Assembly: GCF_017589495.1 (NCBI RefSeq)
Contig: NC_063195.1
Location: 30,610,193 to 30,674,192, forward strand
DNA: 64,000 nt
Source of the DNA: Alosa alosa
Lineage: Eukaryota; Chordata; Actinopteri; Clupeiformes; Clupeidae
Direction: 5' to 3'
How positions within the stretch are numbered: the first letter of the stretch is position 1; the number at the start of each line of letters is the position of its first letter. This document shows, piece by piece, positions 43,729 to 57,150 of the stretch. The position numbers and the translations under genes were made by a program. Below the pieces are notes generated by a model. It searched no databases. It was given only the letters and a program-made list of their open reading frames with translations, and was not told the DNA's origin.

Positions 43729-44499
43729 ACTTCTAAACATTTTCCCCCACATGGCTCCTCTCTCGCCTCGGGGATTCCCATCAAAGCTGCATTTGCCTGC
43801 AATGACCTTTTCCTTCTTATTGATACACACATTCCCAAAAAAAGAACAAGACGACATCCACATAGATGAGAGATTTGGCGTGTATGTGATGATGAGATGA
43901 TGAGAGAGTATGATGTGAGAGAGCGGGATAAAGGGAGAGATTGGCCCATACTCTAGAGGGCATGTTTCTAACTGTATACTCAATAAATATATAATTTAGT
44001 TTGGTCTTATGTAATGTGTTTTTCCACTCTCTGGTGTGGCCCAGAGGCTGACCCCAGACTCCCGACTCCGACTCATCTGCAGCTTCAGCCTCCGCCTCCG
44101 TGGCCTGGGCAGAGCCGAGCTCTGAAAGCCCCGCACTCGCTTGGCCATCCTCACCACTCCATCTGAATGGAAGCGGCCGCAGTTCAGCGGGTTGAGGCTC
44201 TGGGAGGAGAAGGGACGACCTGGGGGGGCGGGGGGAGAAAGGGCTGCAAGAGGGGGAACTCTCAACTTGCTGACGTCTATGAATGGAGCGCTTGTGCATG
44301 GAGGAGTCCTGTGACGAAGATGGTTTTCAAAGCAGAAAATGCGTCCTGCAGAGTAGCCCCCTCCTCCTTCCTCTTCCTCCTTCTCCTCTCTGGGGTCAGC
44401 TGTGGCAGGAGTCTCCCGTGATTTGTATTGAGAGCCGGATGCAGACCTCCACTGCTACCATCCAGCATTGCCCCGTTCTCAAGGCTGCTCTGCCAGCTG

Positions 44500-44531
<32 letters not shown>

Positions 44532-46144
44532 GTGTGCCTGTCTCTCTGTCTATCTGTCTCTGTCTCTCTCTCTCTCTCTAGAGGCGGCCTTGGTTTGGGT
44601 AGAAGTAGGATCACTTCTGGCTAACTGTGGAGACTCAGCTGGGCTTCCAGAGCTCAGGCTATGCTGTTAACACAAGAGCCCATAACGGAGACTCGCAGCA
44701 GAAGCCCTACGCTAGCACACAGCAGCGCACAACCCACAGTGCTTTGGCTAGCACCGAAAGAGCTGGAGCAGGATTTGACAAGAAGCGTAATGGATTATAA
44801 TCAACGACGACAGCGTCAAGGGCCACAGTGAGAGCACAGAAGCCCAAAACGTAGACAAAATGACTTTTTATGGGATTCAGAGCAAAGGATGGGTGGATGG
44901 ACAGGGAAAAGAGCTTTGATTTGAAAAGATGCCATCCTAGACACTGACAAAGGACTGCCAATTTTTGAACTCAGAGATCGGAAGATGGAGGAGGCAGAAA
45001 GAGAGAACTGATCTCAGATCAGACGTTTGCGGGATTCTAGAACTAGACCCGGTTCTAAGACCAGGATTCTATAACTAGACACGCTTCACCAAGAACGCTT
45101 CAGACTCTCTGACTGGTCTGTTGCCGGCTCTGTCCTCAGCTCACCTGCATGCTGCTGTATTTTTCTACAGACATGAGTCAGTCAGACAGATACAGTATTC
45201 TCAAATCACCCACCAGGTCACACGTTGCAGTCTGCACTTTGCGTGTGGTGTGGCTCGCTATGAGCCTGAAATCAACATGGCCTGCAGAACCACTTTTTCC
45301 GAGCCGCTTGCATCTCGCGCTTTTGCTCTGAGCTCTGCTGCACATAGGGACCACAGGCTATATATGTACTTTGAGCACTGTTCGTATTGAGAACACAGAG
45401 AGTGCAAACCACAAGAACTGGGGGGTCGTGCACCTTTATTTTCCACTCTTTGGTCAAACCAAAATGGAAATGTCATGCAAAACAACTTTTTTTTATCTAC
45501 CTCAGTCATTTCGTGTGGGTGTGAAATAGAGAGAGATTATGTAGCCTGTGAATTTCCAGTGGCTGCTTAGCTTATTTGTAATGCGGTAGCCCTGGACTAG
45601 CTGTTGAAGCACGCTTTAAGTGGAGATTTTGTACCGCACTCTTATGGAGGGTCTGTCCTTCAGTCTCGCATGAGTAATGGCTGGACCATGCCACCACAGT
45701 GAGACGTCCTTGGAGTGGGCATTTTAAATGCTAATTGAAATGAATCCTTCATTAAACCTGGTGAAGAAAAATGGCCATCTTCATTCACTCATGAATGAAT
45801 CGTGTGACTTCATCAGATGTCTTGGGTAGCTTGTCTCAGAGCAGCCACACCATTCCAGTGCCATAGCTTAAGGCTTTAATATTGTTTTAAATACGGCTGA
45901 AAGATTAATCGGAAATTAAATTAAAATCTCAATTTCAACTAATGCCTTTGTCCTTGTGTGACAGCCAGTCATGCTCATCAATCAGAGGTACCATGCTTTG
46001 CATACTAGCTAAACAAATGTGTCTTATCTTAAAGCTATTTGGAAGTAATTCATACATTCATTTTGATCCTTGAATTAGTAGATAGAGTAGTTAGAGTAGT
46101 TAAGTTAAGCGAAGTTATATAGTAAATATTGAACTGAAGCTTGA

Positions 46145-47620
46145 CTTATATTCAGGGCTCCAGAGTGTGACCAATTTGGTCGCATATGCGACCTAATTTT
46201 TCAAAAGTTTGCACCGGTGCGACCAGCTATTCGAGAGAGGAAAAAGTGTCCGCATTGAAACTCTACCTTTGGTTCAATAACAGACACATATTTGGCCAAT
46301 ATCGTGGTTTAAACAAATCACAGATAGTGAAGGGCGGGACCTCCCCTCTGATTGGCCGTGGCCCCAGTGCCTGTGTGTAAATTTGAAAATGCGCAGTATG
46401 CTGCAGAGAGAGAGAGAGAGGTCAGAGACCCGTCAGATAAACAGAGTGGATGTAGTTGCATTACAGTGTGGTCACATAGGCCGAGATAAATGTCCCCTCT
46501 CCCCACTGCCTTTCGGCGGCTGGCAGCAGCAAACCGATCAGACGAGCCCGAGATGATGATCAAGTTTATCGTTGCCTACGATAGGCCTAGTGAAACTTCC
46601 CTTCACCAAGTTCAGTCCAAATAATTATTCACCAGAAAAATAGTTTGAACGTAAACCCGGTCGCACAGGAATGCCACTTATGCCAAATTTATAGGAGTCA
46701 TATTGCGAACAATGCATACAAGGCCTTCCCCAATCGACAGAGATACAGATATTGCGAAAAGGAGTCGTCATTGACCGCAGTTACATGCAGGGAGTAACCT
46801 GGTTTTCAACAGCAATATTCGTTTTGCCTTGCCACGAGTTGTGTAAACTCATTCTGATGGCATCAATCAATTTAATCCGGTATTTGGCGCAAACCGAATA
46901 TCGCTGCTACATTTAAAGCCCGAATATTCCCTGCATGTATAACTGTGGTCATTGTGTACGGTGAATTGAATGGACACATTTAGATCGAGCATGGCAAGTC
47001 ATTGCAATAGCCTATAATAATAGGCCTACCATTTCGTCACTGCATTAACCATAGTGATGTTCTTATTGAAAATTTAAAAATACTAAAATTAAAAAGTAAA
47101 TTGCATTGTGGGGCTGTCAAATGATTATTGCAATCATCATTGCAAAATCACATAAAAATCCCCCAGGCTACTTGGAACATTTCTAAATTGTGTTAAAATA
47201 CATGATGCATGGCGAGCTGGTTTAGTCAAGGCCTAAAGATCATGAAGGATAGTATGTAAGACATTGAGCCATGAGATGTGCAGTTTGAAGCCCTTAAAAG
47301 ATGTGCACTGTTAATTTACTCACTGTTATTTTTATTTAATTCATCTTGAGATGTTTTAAGTTTAAATTTCAGCTCAGTGAAGCATTTAAAGCACCAACAC
47401 TTCATTAAGTTACTTTTCTTGTAGAATTGTAAATCATAAGTCATAGGACAACCTATATAGGACAGTAATTAAGGGAAAAAAGTGAACCTGCTGCGGTGTT
47501 AAATGCGATGTGGTTGAAAATTTGGGTGCACCTAACTTTCGTGCTGGTGCACCTAAGAAAAAAAGTTAGGCGCACCAGTGCAACCAGTGCAAAAAGTTAG
47601 TCTGGAGCCCTGCTTATATT
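46145..47620. mobile_element. hAT family B, copy 3: complete ends and target duplication
   Basis: The element at 46153-47612 (1460 bp) has inverted tips CAGGGCTCCAGA and TCTGGAGCCCTG. It is flanked by perfect 8-bp copies of CTTATATT (46145-46152 and 47613-47620), which places the family in hAT. The GGTCGCATATGCGACC palindrome lies near the left end, and GTGCACC/GGTGCAC repeats near the right end. It lacks the MITE carried by the other two copies and shows the empty TTAA site at 46913-46916. It is non-autonomous. Confidence 0.95.
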
Positions 47621-48712
47621 ACAAATCAATAAAATTGCAGTCACAGTTAGAAAAGAACACCATCGGCCCAAGTTCTAAAGCATTGCTATCCCTTAAACAG
47701 CAGCTATATCAGTTTATTATTGTGTCATGACACATGGTTGGGAATATGCATTTAAATGAGCAGCATCACGATATGAACTATCCTCCGTGGTCGAGGTACT
47801 GCACTGGTCTGACTTAGACAAACTAATGGCTGCTGTGAAGCAGAGAGAGATTTATGATCAGGCCTGCCCTAGGCAGTGTTGCCATATAAGGAAGTGAGCC
47901 TGAATAAATTGCCACTGCATGCATAGTATTAGGCTAACCGGTCCCACCATAGAGGTGCCACAGGGTCGGTCAATGAAGGCTGCCGTGAAGTGAAAGACAG
48001 CTTTGACACTTCCCATACCATGGCTGTTCACAGGGCTTAGCCGCATACTGTACACTAGTTTACGAGCTCTCTAATAGGACTTGTCGTCCTTTACCCAAAC
48101 ACAAATAAATTACAGCTTTTAACAGGAGGCTGCAGGCAGACATGCATGAAAGCCTTGGTTTCCCCCTGTCATTCATATTCATGTTCATATTCATAGAGTG
48201 TGTTTGTGTCATTATTGGCATGTTCTATTCATCCTGTGCTCTTCTTTGAGGGCTCATCATTGGACTTGCATAAAGTACTCTCATCATTCCTTTTTTCAAC
48301 TGTTAATGCAGGCCTACGTGCCGTTTCTCCAAGGACTGAAAAGATAGGCCGTCTACTTAGGTAATTTGTGTATCGGGAGCCTGTTAAATAAAATAGAGAA
48401 GGCGAAGAGGAGAGTAGTGGAGAGGGTCTTGCTGCAGGGATTTTCAGTTTGGACTTAAAGGTCATCCCTAAGTGTTCATTCCTTTCAATCTCTAGTTTGG
48501 GCGACATTTGGTTTTTATATTTCTTATTTTATTTTATTTATATAAAGCGTGAACTTGGATTACTTCGATCATGTCGCAGAGCATAATTCTATCTGATCGT
48601 AGACATGCAGCCCCAGTGTCTGCTTCTTCTAGGTAGAGGGGTGGAAGAAGTCTGCTAATGGTTTGTTTACTAAGCTCAGGTTTCTGAAGGTTGGCCCGAG
48701 TTACATTGTTCC

Positions 48713-48714
<2 letters not shown>

Positions 48715-48751
<37 letters not shown>

Positions 48752-48825
48752 CTCCCTCTCTCTCTCCCTCCCCCTCTCTCTCTCTCTCTCTCCCTCTCTC
48801 TCCCCTCTCTCTCTCTGCTTTTCTC
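48715..48825. repeat. (CT)n polypyrimidine tract
   Basis: About 110 bases of CT repeat with CCTCTC and CCCTC variants. Confidence 0.95.
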
Positions 48826-50869
48826 TGTCTCCCTTCCATTTTCGCTTCTCTGTGCCACGCCACTGTATACCCATAAGCTATATTTTTATCTCTGTCCAAG
48901 AGTGCAGTCTGTGTGATATGCTAATCCAGACGCTGTCTCTCTCTCTCTCTCTCTCTCCACCCCCACAGCTGCTGCTCTCCACGCACCCCGAAAGTCATAA
49001 CTCATCAACATCTCTTCTCTTCTCTTCTCTTCTCTTCTCACCCCCTTGCATTCCTGCAGCGGATCAGAGCTGCTGCTGCTTACGCACATTTTTACAATGT
49101 TATTACATTTCCACGCAGCTCAAAAAACTTCCTTGGCCAGACTGCAAGGCCGACAAATATGTGATACCTGAGACGTGCACCTTTTTGGGGTGCAGCTGGT
49201 ATGGGAGATTGAGAATTCTTTTTTTTTCCCCTCCTTCGAATTCCTCAGATGCATGCAGCCATCACTTTGCGTTCGAAACCAAAATCTGACTAAAACGATT
49301 TGTCTGACCGGCTGGTCGGCCATTGCTGGGTGATAAAAAAAGTGTGAGGCAGTGAGAGACTAGGTGTGGATGAACGCACGGTGGGCAGCCAGCCCATCTT
49401 CCCCAGATGGATGAGTTCTTTTTGAATGCCACTCTGCAGGCCTGACGAGAGGAAGAGTCAAGAGTCTCACTCACAGAAGTGAATGTCAACTTCCCCCCTC
49501 AGCACCCTTTTCTTCACACAGTTGAGGCCGACCCCCGGAGACTGATTTAAGGGGGATTGATCTTTAGGGAGACTCAAGGGTCATGCCGTTAGAAATATCA
49601 CCGCTTCTCCTCCTCATTACACCTGATGATCAGGAAGCCCGGCTGCCAACCGCCGAGTGTGAAGAAGGCCAACGTTCCGGGCGAATAATTTGAAGTCAAT
49701 ACGTGGATGCATCTTTACACATTCTTGGACAGTCCGTAACCGGATGCAAATTTGTTGGGCGTGTTTCTTAAAAAAAACATTCCTCTGGACAATATGATTA
49801 ACTATGCCAAACTGTTCTGGGGAAATGCCATATGTGGGTATGCGTGTGTGCTTCCTGCAGTGAGATGCACAGCGTGTTTTATTTATGTCATCTGTTTCCA
49901 CTGCACTAGTCCGTTGAGCAACACAACATCGTCAAGGTAATTATAGTGTAGTCAGCCCTAGCCCATACTTGTTGAAAGGGTACGAGCCAGGAGGTGATGA
50001 CATTGTAGTTGGATGACGGGGAGGGAGTCCGGTGACTGTCATTCATTCTGCTACTCTGCTTCTTGGAAAGGCGGAATGATGGTAATCTCTCAGGAGGTCA
50101 GATAGTATCCAGGCGCACAGACCTTCACTTAGGGTCGTTATGTAACAGGTGGCGGTTTGGTTTGTTGGTGTTGTGAATGTGTTCCACTAGGTTCTTCAGG
50201 CTGGTTTGGTTGAAGAAGGAAAGTGTCCCACTAACCATCCAAGCCACCTAAATGTCAGCCCCCCCTGTTCCTCCCATTTGATTTAAGTCAGGGGGAAACT
50301 GTTTTGTAAATGAGTTCTGTATAACATGCCTTAACAGAAAGATAGACGTACAGTATTCATCAAACTGTTTGTCTGAGCGACAAATAGAGTCCGCAATAGT
50401 GCAATAATGAGCCTGATGAAGACTGACTGGCCATATGCCCAATCTGTAACGGTGCAAACTCCATGTAATGAACTCAGACCTGCTGTAATTTGATCAAGTC
50501 CATTTCAATCCATCAGTCTGAGTCGCTCTATTCACATGTTCCGTGTTCCGTTCTCGGTTCTTTGTTCTCGTCTCAGACGCTGGTTCATCATGTTCTGAAT
50601 GGTGTAACATTAAACCCACATCCCTTGTTTGTGTGTTTGTGCCTCACGTTCCAATGGGACTCGCTGGTTTGAATCATATGGGAGGCGAGAGCTAATGATG
50701 CATGTGGCGGCGTGTGGCTATTTTACACGTTTTTGCACGTTTCACACACTCTTCTCACACTCCACCCCGCTGGTGTCAGTTAAGCAGCACGACTGGGCAG
50801 TAGGGGGGTGGAACGACACATATTAGTTTGGTTGCTTACCCAGAACACACCTTCACACACTTACTCAAA

Positions 50870-51033
50870 CACACACGCGCACACACACACACACTCATCC
50901 AGCACATACACACACACACACACATCCAGCACACACTCACACACACACATCACATCACACACACACATCCAGCACACCCTCACACACACACACAAAACAC
51001 ATCCAGCACACACACACACACACACACACATAC
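50870..51033. repeat. CA-rich array with CATCCAGCACA modules
   Basis: (CA)n runs are separated by the recurring insert CATCCAGCACA at four places, so the array grew as a larger unit and not only by single CA steps. Confidence 0.9.
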
Positions 51034-52760
51034 ACACACACGCAGTGGTCTTGCTGCAGTCTTCACTTACACACGAAAAAAGGACACATGGAACACTTCG
51101 TTTTGTCAAGTAAATGCGAGCCCACACATACACACACGCACGCACACAGTCAACACACTCACACACATGAAATGTCTGCCCAGTCATTCCCGTCATGATC
51201 ACCTCGCCCATGACCGGAAACCATCCATCCGTCCCTGCACGCATCAGTGACCAAAGGCTCAGCGTGACCAACAGGAGTGGTGGTGATGGTGCTGAGGGGC
51301 AACGGGTGATGGGTTGCTTAGAGCGTCTGTCTGTCTGTCTGTCTGTCTCAGCTGTGTTGCTGGGGCTCCGGCGAAAGTGCTGATTGCATTTCAGGCAGAT
51401 TGAGTGCTGACTGAGGTGCAGACAGCCAGGCCTCAGCCAAGCCTGGGCCATGGGGACATCCCTCGGCCCATTCGTCTTGTTCCCAGCTCAGCCTCACGCG
51501 TGCGTCAGAGCCTCCCTCCCTTCGTCCCTCGCGCCGTCCCTCTCTGTCCTTCCCTCCTTCTCCCCTCGTGTCCAGTCCACCGCCCGGCTTCCGTTGGGTC
51601 CCTGGCCACCAGAGGCTTCAATCAATGTCGTGGGCAGATGGCTGGGCAGTCATTGACTCTGGGTGGAAAGTCACAGCGACCCGATGAGCCCTCTAAATCT
51701 CTCCACGTGGACTTTTATTGTAGGCATCAGGCCATGACAGCTCTGATTCACTGCTGTTTGCCGACGCTACAAACGACCCATCTCAAACAGATAATGGATA
51801 CCACTGCATAAGGGGGGCTACACAGCTAAATAAAACAACAGCAATAAGATTTTTACGACAACGTTATTCGCTCTGTCACAGGGCCCTGTAAACATGATTT
51901 TTAATGTCAGGGCGATGTGTTTAAATCCAGCCTGTCACATGTCCAAAATGAGGAGATGTGTTTTGAGCGGGTGGCAGTCGTGGCCTGAGGGCTTGGCACT
52001 TCAGACTTGATCCCTATAATGCTGTTGCCAGAGTTGTGACAGTGGCACAGGCTGCTGTGCTGGGTTATTTTTTACCCCCCTGCCCCCCCACACCCCCACC
52101 TCAGGGCCCCATTTTGCATGACGGGGCATCAGCAAGCTAACGCTAACTCTACCTGACAGTGAGAAAATCACCACTTCTCCCAAACATTTGTGGTGAGAGA
52201 ACATATTACCAATGCTCTGTATACCCAATAACTCAACCACATAACCACATCTCTCTCCCATTTGTTTCTCCAATTTGTAGCCAGGTATAAAAACAGGAAA
52301 ACAGCTCAATCCTCCTGCATGCTCATGCCACTTCAGACCACCACAGTCATGTCAACCCCTACCATGTTTTTTAAACCAGACAGTTCCGCATCTGAGGCAC
52401 AGTCAAAGGAATGCACACACACCTTGTTAAACATGCATTTCCAAGCTCTATCAGACAGTGAGAATTGTTTGTGTTTTGTTTTGTTTTTCTCTTGTTTTGG
52501 ATTTTTTTTCCCAGCTATCATCATTCAACACAATGTGTGAGTGGTTGTTGGCGTGGTAATGGGTGCTAATAGTAGTTCTTGTGGTGTAGGTGTGGGGCTT
52601 CTTTATATCACGGTTGTGGTTTAGTATTCAGTGTGGCCTGCTGTGGAGAGGCAGGCCATTATCTCTATTATGCTCTGAGGGGACCACCATTTTGTGACCC
52701 ATTGGCCACACTATGTAATCTCTTTACATCTCTATACAACCCCCACACCTAACTCACGAG

Positions 52761-52805
<45 letters not shown>

Positions 52806-52897
52806 TGCCCTGACTGATACCCTGTGCTCATTCATTCACTGGGCTGCGGATGCAAATTAAATTGGAACATTTTGCCAAGCTCACCATTTGCCACAGG

Positions 52898-52935
<38 letters not shown>

Positions 52936-53678
52936 CTGGTCATCTCATCTGAGGCGCACACTGCGTTGTCTCCACGCTCTCTCTCCATCACGCACTCAGA
53001 CGCCCATAAACAAAGAAGTAAACAAATAAACAACCAAATAACTCATAGAGCCGACATATTTACCTCCCCATGCAACTGTGATGTACTGCAGACAACTATG
53101 ACAACTTAAAACTCTGAGCCATCATTTCACACAATCTGCCACGCATGACCTAAAGCGCGTTTAACGACTCAGCAAAATCATTTCATTATTTTCAAAGCAT
53201 GAGCAAGATTCCAATTATAAACATTGGTGGGTCGGTGCGGTGGTGGTGTTTGTTTGCACACAAACACAGGAGTGTTCTTCCTTCGTCCTGTTATGTAAAG
53301 CTCACTTGCTTTAAAACAACACCCTTTTCCACGAAACCTCCGAATGATTTCAGACCTCCCAAACAAAGCCCCTTGTGTCCGGTGCAAACTACTCCATTCA
53401 CAACTAGAAATGTGTGGTGGACTCCATTGTAGAGCAATTACTGAGCTCCATGTGAATGTTTATAAGGATTGGCTGAATCATTGTGATTGGCTGGCTGATG
53501 CCTAATGACTTCATTGCTACATCCACTAATTACTAAACCCATTTGTGCTTGAGAGGGCATCCCACTTGAACAAAAATAGGTATTCCCACCTGCTGTCTCT
53601 GTGGTAGCCGATACACCAAGGTTGGTCATGGTGCTTGTTGCACTTTCAAATTAGTGCACAACATCTCCTTCATCTCTC

Positions 53679-53736
53679 CTTTCATTTTCTCTTTGTCCCA
53701 TAAATGCACATCTATACCAATTACCTACTGCTCTCT
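53679..53736. repeat. 58-bp direct repeat, left copy
   Basis: It is identical by eye to 55042-55099 (starts CTTTCATTTTCTCTTTGTCC). The two copies bracket 1.3 kb that includes the Harbinger-like element. Confidence 0.95.
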
Positions 53737-54007
53737 TTCTCTCTCTCTCTCTTTCTCTTTTCTCTCTAGCCGTTTTTACACTGGGCGATTTGCCGGCATG
53801 TATTGCTCCTTCATAGCGGAACGCCTGACATTTTTAGATACACCGAGGTGGAACGGGAGGGGGGGCGGTCAACGTGGGCCGCCAATTTTACCACCAAGGA
53901 GGGTAGTCACAGAGGCGAAACATTTGGTTCCGTCACACGTGTAAAAGCATCAAGGCGGAATGGGGGAATCTGGACGGGCGTTGATGACACTACATATTTA
54001 ACTTTGC

Positions 54008-54982
54008 TTAGGGCCAATCTCAATTCTCTATTTTACCCCTTCCCCTTAGTTTTGCGCGTGCACGTGAGACGAAGGGCTATCTCAATTCTCATTTCGATCG
54101 AGGGGTAGGCCACACCCCTTAAAACCAAGTAAGATCGGGAGCTTACTTGAAACCGAGGGGTAAGAGAAATACCCAACATACACCGCTCACACCGGAAAAA
54201 TAAGCACACCGAGAGATTCATTGACATGAAATGTTGGCATTAATAAGGATTATAAAATTAAAATGGTAATTGTTTTATGTTGCATTCAATCTTGTGACCA
54301 TATATTGAAGGTCCTGTTCTTCATGAGGAAGTTTTCAAAAAATCGCTGTTTTGTGAATGTTAACAGCACATCATTATTTGCGCGAATGTCTCGCATTTTA
54401 CATATTTCCATGTCTACCCCGCGAATTGGCAGCATACCATGTCAGAAATGTAAAGTCCAACAGCAGCTAAATTCGCTGAACTTTTTTACCGCTCGTCTGA
54501 TATGAATGCTGTATAGGCCTACTGCTGCCGACTCCTCGCATAGGCAGGTAGCGATTGCTTCTGATGTCAAGTAACGACCATTTGGATATTATTGTAAAAT
54601 ATCAAAGGAGTTGTGGGATGTTTACATAGCAAACTGCATGTTTATTTTGTCCCCCATCCCTGTTTGCACGTTCAGCTGTTGTTGAAATAATTCCTGAACG
54701 GTTTTATTCCGAGCTGAAAATGCAATTATAGCCTATTTGACAGAAGACAGGTTGCTAGTGACAAAATATTAGCTTTCAGTGTGGTACGATCTCTGTAAAT
54801 TACGTTAAAGTGTTTCAATCATCCAGCTCTCCCTTATGGTTGGCTAGTGGTATCTCATTTCGAAGGGGAATATTCTTCATCCCTATGTCTTGCCACTCGG
54901 TTTCGAGGGACAAGGGCTAGGGGTAAGATGAAGGGATAGGGGAAGGGGAAGGGGTAAAACAGAGAATTGAGATTGGCCCTTA
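54008..54982. mobile_element. Harbinger-like MITE with TTA target duplication
   Basis: The element at 54011-54979 (969 bp) has long inverted repeats beginning GGGCCAATCTCAATTCTCT and running at least 35 bp with one mismatch. It is flanked by TTA at 54008-54010 and 54980-54982. The TTA duplication and the GGGCC tip fit the PIF/Harbinger superfamily. A subterminal copy of CTATCTCAATTCTCATTTCG repeats the terminal motif. There is no transposase frame. Confidence 0.8.
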
Positions 54983-55041
54983 ATGTCACTGTTTAACAAA
55001 CAAACAAACTAGCAACATGCTATGCAAACAAGCAAACACAG

Positions 55042-55099
55042 CTTTCATTTTCTCTTTGTCCCATAAATGCACATCTATACCAATTACCTACTGCTCTCT
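55042..55099. repeat. 58-bp direct repeat, right copy
   Basis: This is the second copy of the repeat at 53679-53736. It leads, like the first, into a CT-rich run, but here that run is followed by (CA)n. Confidence 0.95.
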
Positions 55100-55803
55100 C
55101 TCTCACACACACACACTGTTGTGCATTTAAATGTTAGCCCACCTGATATGTGAGCTCTCTCTTGAGAACCTGCCCATCTCACAGCACACTTGATGAAATG
55201 TATACAAGAATGGATTAGTGTGTGTGTGCATGTGTGTGTGCGTGCGTGCGTGCGTGTGTGCGTGTGCATGCAGCTGAGACGGCACTCTATAGGGTTTCAT
55301 GAGTGGAATCCCACACCCGTGATGGATAGAGTGGCTCTACCAGTATAATCTCCAATCAGCCACTCTGAAGAGAGGAGAGGGATTCACTGGAGAGGGGGAG
55401 AAAGGCAGAGGTGTCCTCATTGCACCAATGCTAGTTGTTATTAAAATGGCTCTTTTGGTTCAAATTCTCCCTTCAGTATCAGCACTGTTAAACGGCTGTG
55501 CCTTTCTAAATGGATTCAGCACTACTGTAAGTAGTCACTCATGCTGTTGGGGTGGAGGTTTAAGCTTGGCATTAGTGGGGTGCTGTTAGCCTGCTCCACA
55601 CCCTTCAGATAGTGATGTCTAATGATGCTGGATGAGAGCTGAGCTTACTGCGGAGTCTGCGCTGGGGCGGGGTGGGGGGGGGTCCCCACGGAGACCAGCC
55701 ATTAGCGTCTCCTGTCCCCCGCGTCCCTGGAGACCAGAAGTGGTGGCGCACAGTAACAGCCTAGGGAAGAACAAATCAGACCTGTGACTGGGAGAAAATA
55801 ATT

Positions 55804-55838
<35 letters not shown>

Positions 55839-56801
55839 ACACAAAACAGATGTAACTATCAATGTACAGTGAACTCCTATGAGTATTTTGAAGACAAACA
55901 ACCATGTCACTGCTAGCTATATGAAAATCCAGTGCAAAGAGTCATCTGATCCATCTGAATGCTTGTGGTCTCACTCCCACTAATTAGATCTCCGACTTCC
56001 GACTTTCTAGAAAGCACTGGGTGACCATCACCACAACTGAACCACCATCTTTTTAAAGGACACCCTACAGTGCAGTGTGTGACCCAACCACCCCCCCCAA
56101 CACACACACACACACACACACACCCCATTCAGATAAACAGATTGTGCATGCAAGCTCAGCCCAGTCCAGCCAGGGGAGTTCATCTCTCCTCTACAGGGAC
56201 TGCTGTGCTGCTGTTACCTACTGGGGCCAGAGAGACCTTCTCACCAGCCATGCCTGGGTTGCCATGACTCCTGTGGCTTTGAGTGTTTGCCTGCGTTGGC
56301 GTGGGTGTTGTGTTGTGTTGTGTGTGTGGAGCCATGCGATTATCATATATATTAATGTATGTGCTGTGGACATGAACAGAGTGGCTCCTATCGAGTGGTG
56401 CCATATCGACAAAGTGTAGTGCCATACATACAGTACACACACACACACACACATACCACATGCACACGCACACATGCACGTGCACACAAGAGCAACCACA
56501 TAAAAAACATGTAAGTACACCAAAGCAATCATGGAAGTGCAAGTACATTAAACAGCGCCACATATGTGCACAACTGTGCATATCCACTGTATATATACAT
56601 CCTATATCTATCTATCTATCTATCTATGTAAATATATTATATACATGAATAATATATTATGTATGTCATGTTCACAAACTGCTGCTAGAGTGTTTTAGAG
56701 TTTTCCACAGGGGCTGAAGTGGGTAAAGAAGTTGTTTCCCCTCGCAGTGGGGAGGCTGCTCGCTCCCATGCCCCTTAATTAAAGCTAACGGCCCTGTGGC
56801 T

Positions 56802-56836
<35 letters not shown>

Positions 56837-56924
56837 TGTCTCTGTGTGCCAGTCAGTCTCTCTTCAGCAAAGCCAGGGGACAATCTCTGGGGAAGAGAAA
56901 AAAGATGCCCCCATGGCATGCCAG

Positions 56925-56969
<45 letters not shown>

Positions 56970-57150
56970 CTCTCTTTCTCTCTCTCACACCTCTCTTTCT
57001 CTCTCTCTCTCTAGCTCTCTCTCACACACCTCTCTCTCTCTCTCTCACACCTCTCTCTCTCTCTCTCTAGCTCTCTCTCATCTGTCTCTTTCTCTCTCAC
57101 CCCTCCCTCTCTCACCTCTCTTCCTCTCCTCTCTCTCTCCCTCTCTACCT
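56925..57150. repeat. CT-rich array with CACACCTCTCTTTCT modules
   Basis: Runs of (CT)n are interrupted by CACACCTCT and CTAGCTCTCTCTCA modules. Confidence 0.93.

Larger units (their letters stand above)
42719..46144 (+). other. intron 1 stretch; simple repeats and a 43-bp duplication
   Basis: It contains the TATA-bearing 43-bp duplication (43531-43616), CT/CA runs at 43654-43726, and CT runs at about 44505-44580. The rest is unremarkable and no gene was recognised. Confidence 0.45.
47621..53678 (+). other. intron 1 stretch; no gene seen
   Basis: It contains CT tracts (48715-48825, 48936-48957, 52762-52802, 52900-52932), a TTCTC pentamer run (about 49010-49039), CA-rich DNA (50870-51033 and 51122-51168) and a (CTGT)n run (51326-51348). 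A minus-strand frame of 196 codons at 50861-51451 crosses the CA repeats and is an artefact. No gene was recognised. Confidence 0.45.

Noticed and set aside
50861..51451. 196-codon minus-strand frame rich in Cys and Val
   Set aside because: Mostly translation of (TG)n. The non-repeat part has no recognisable domain.
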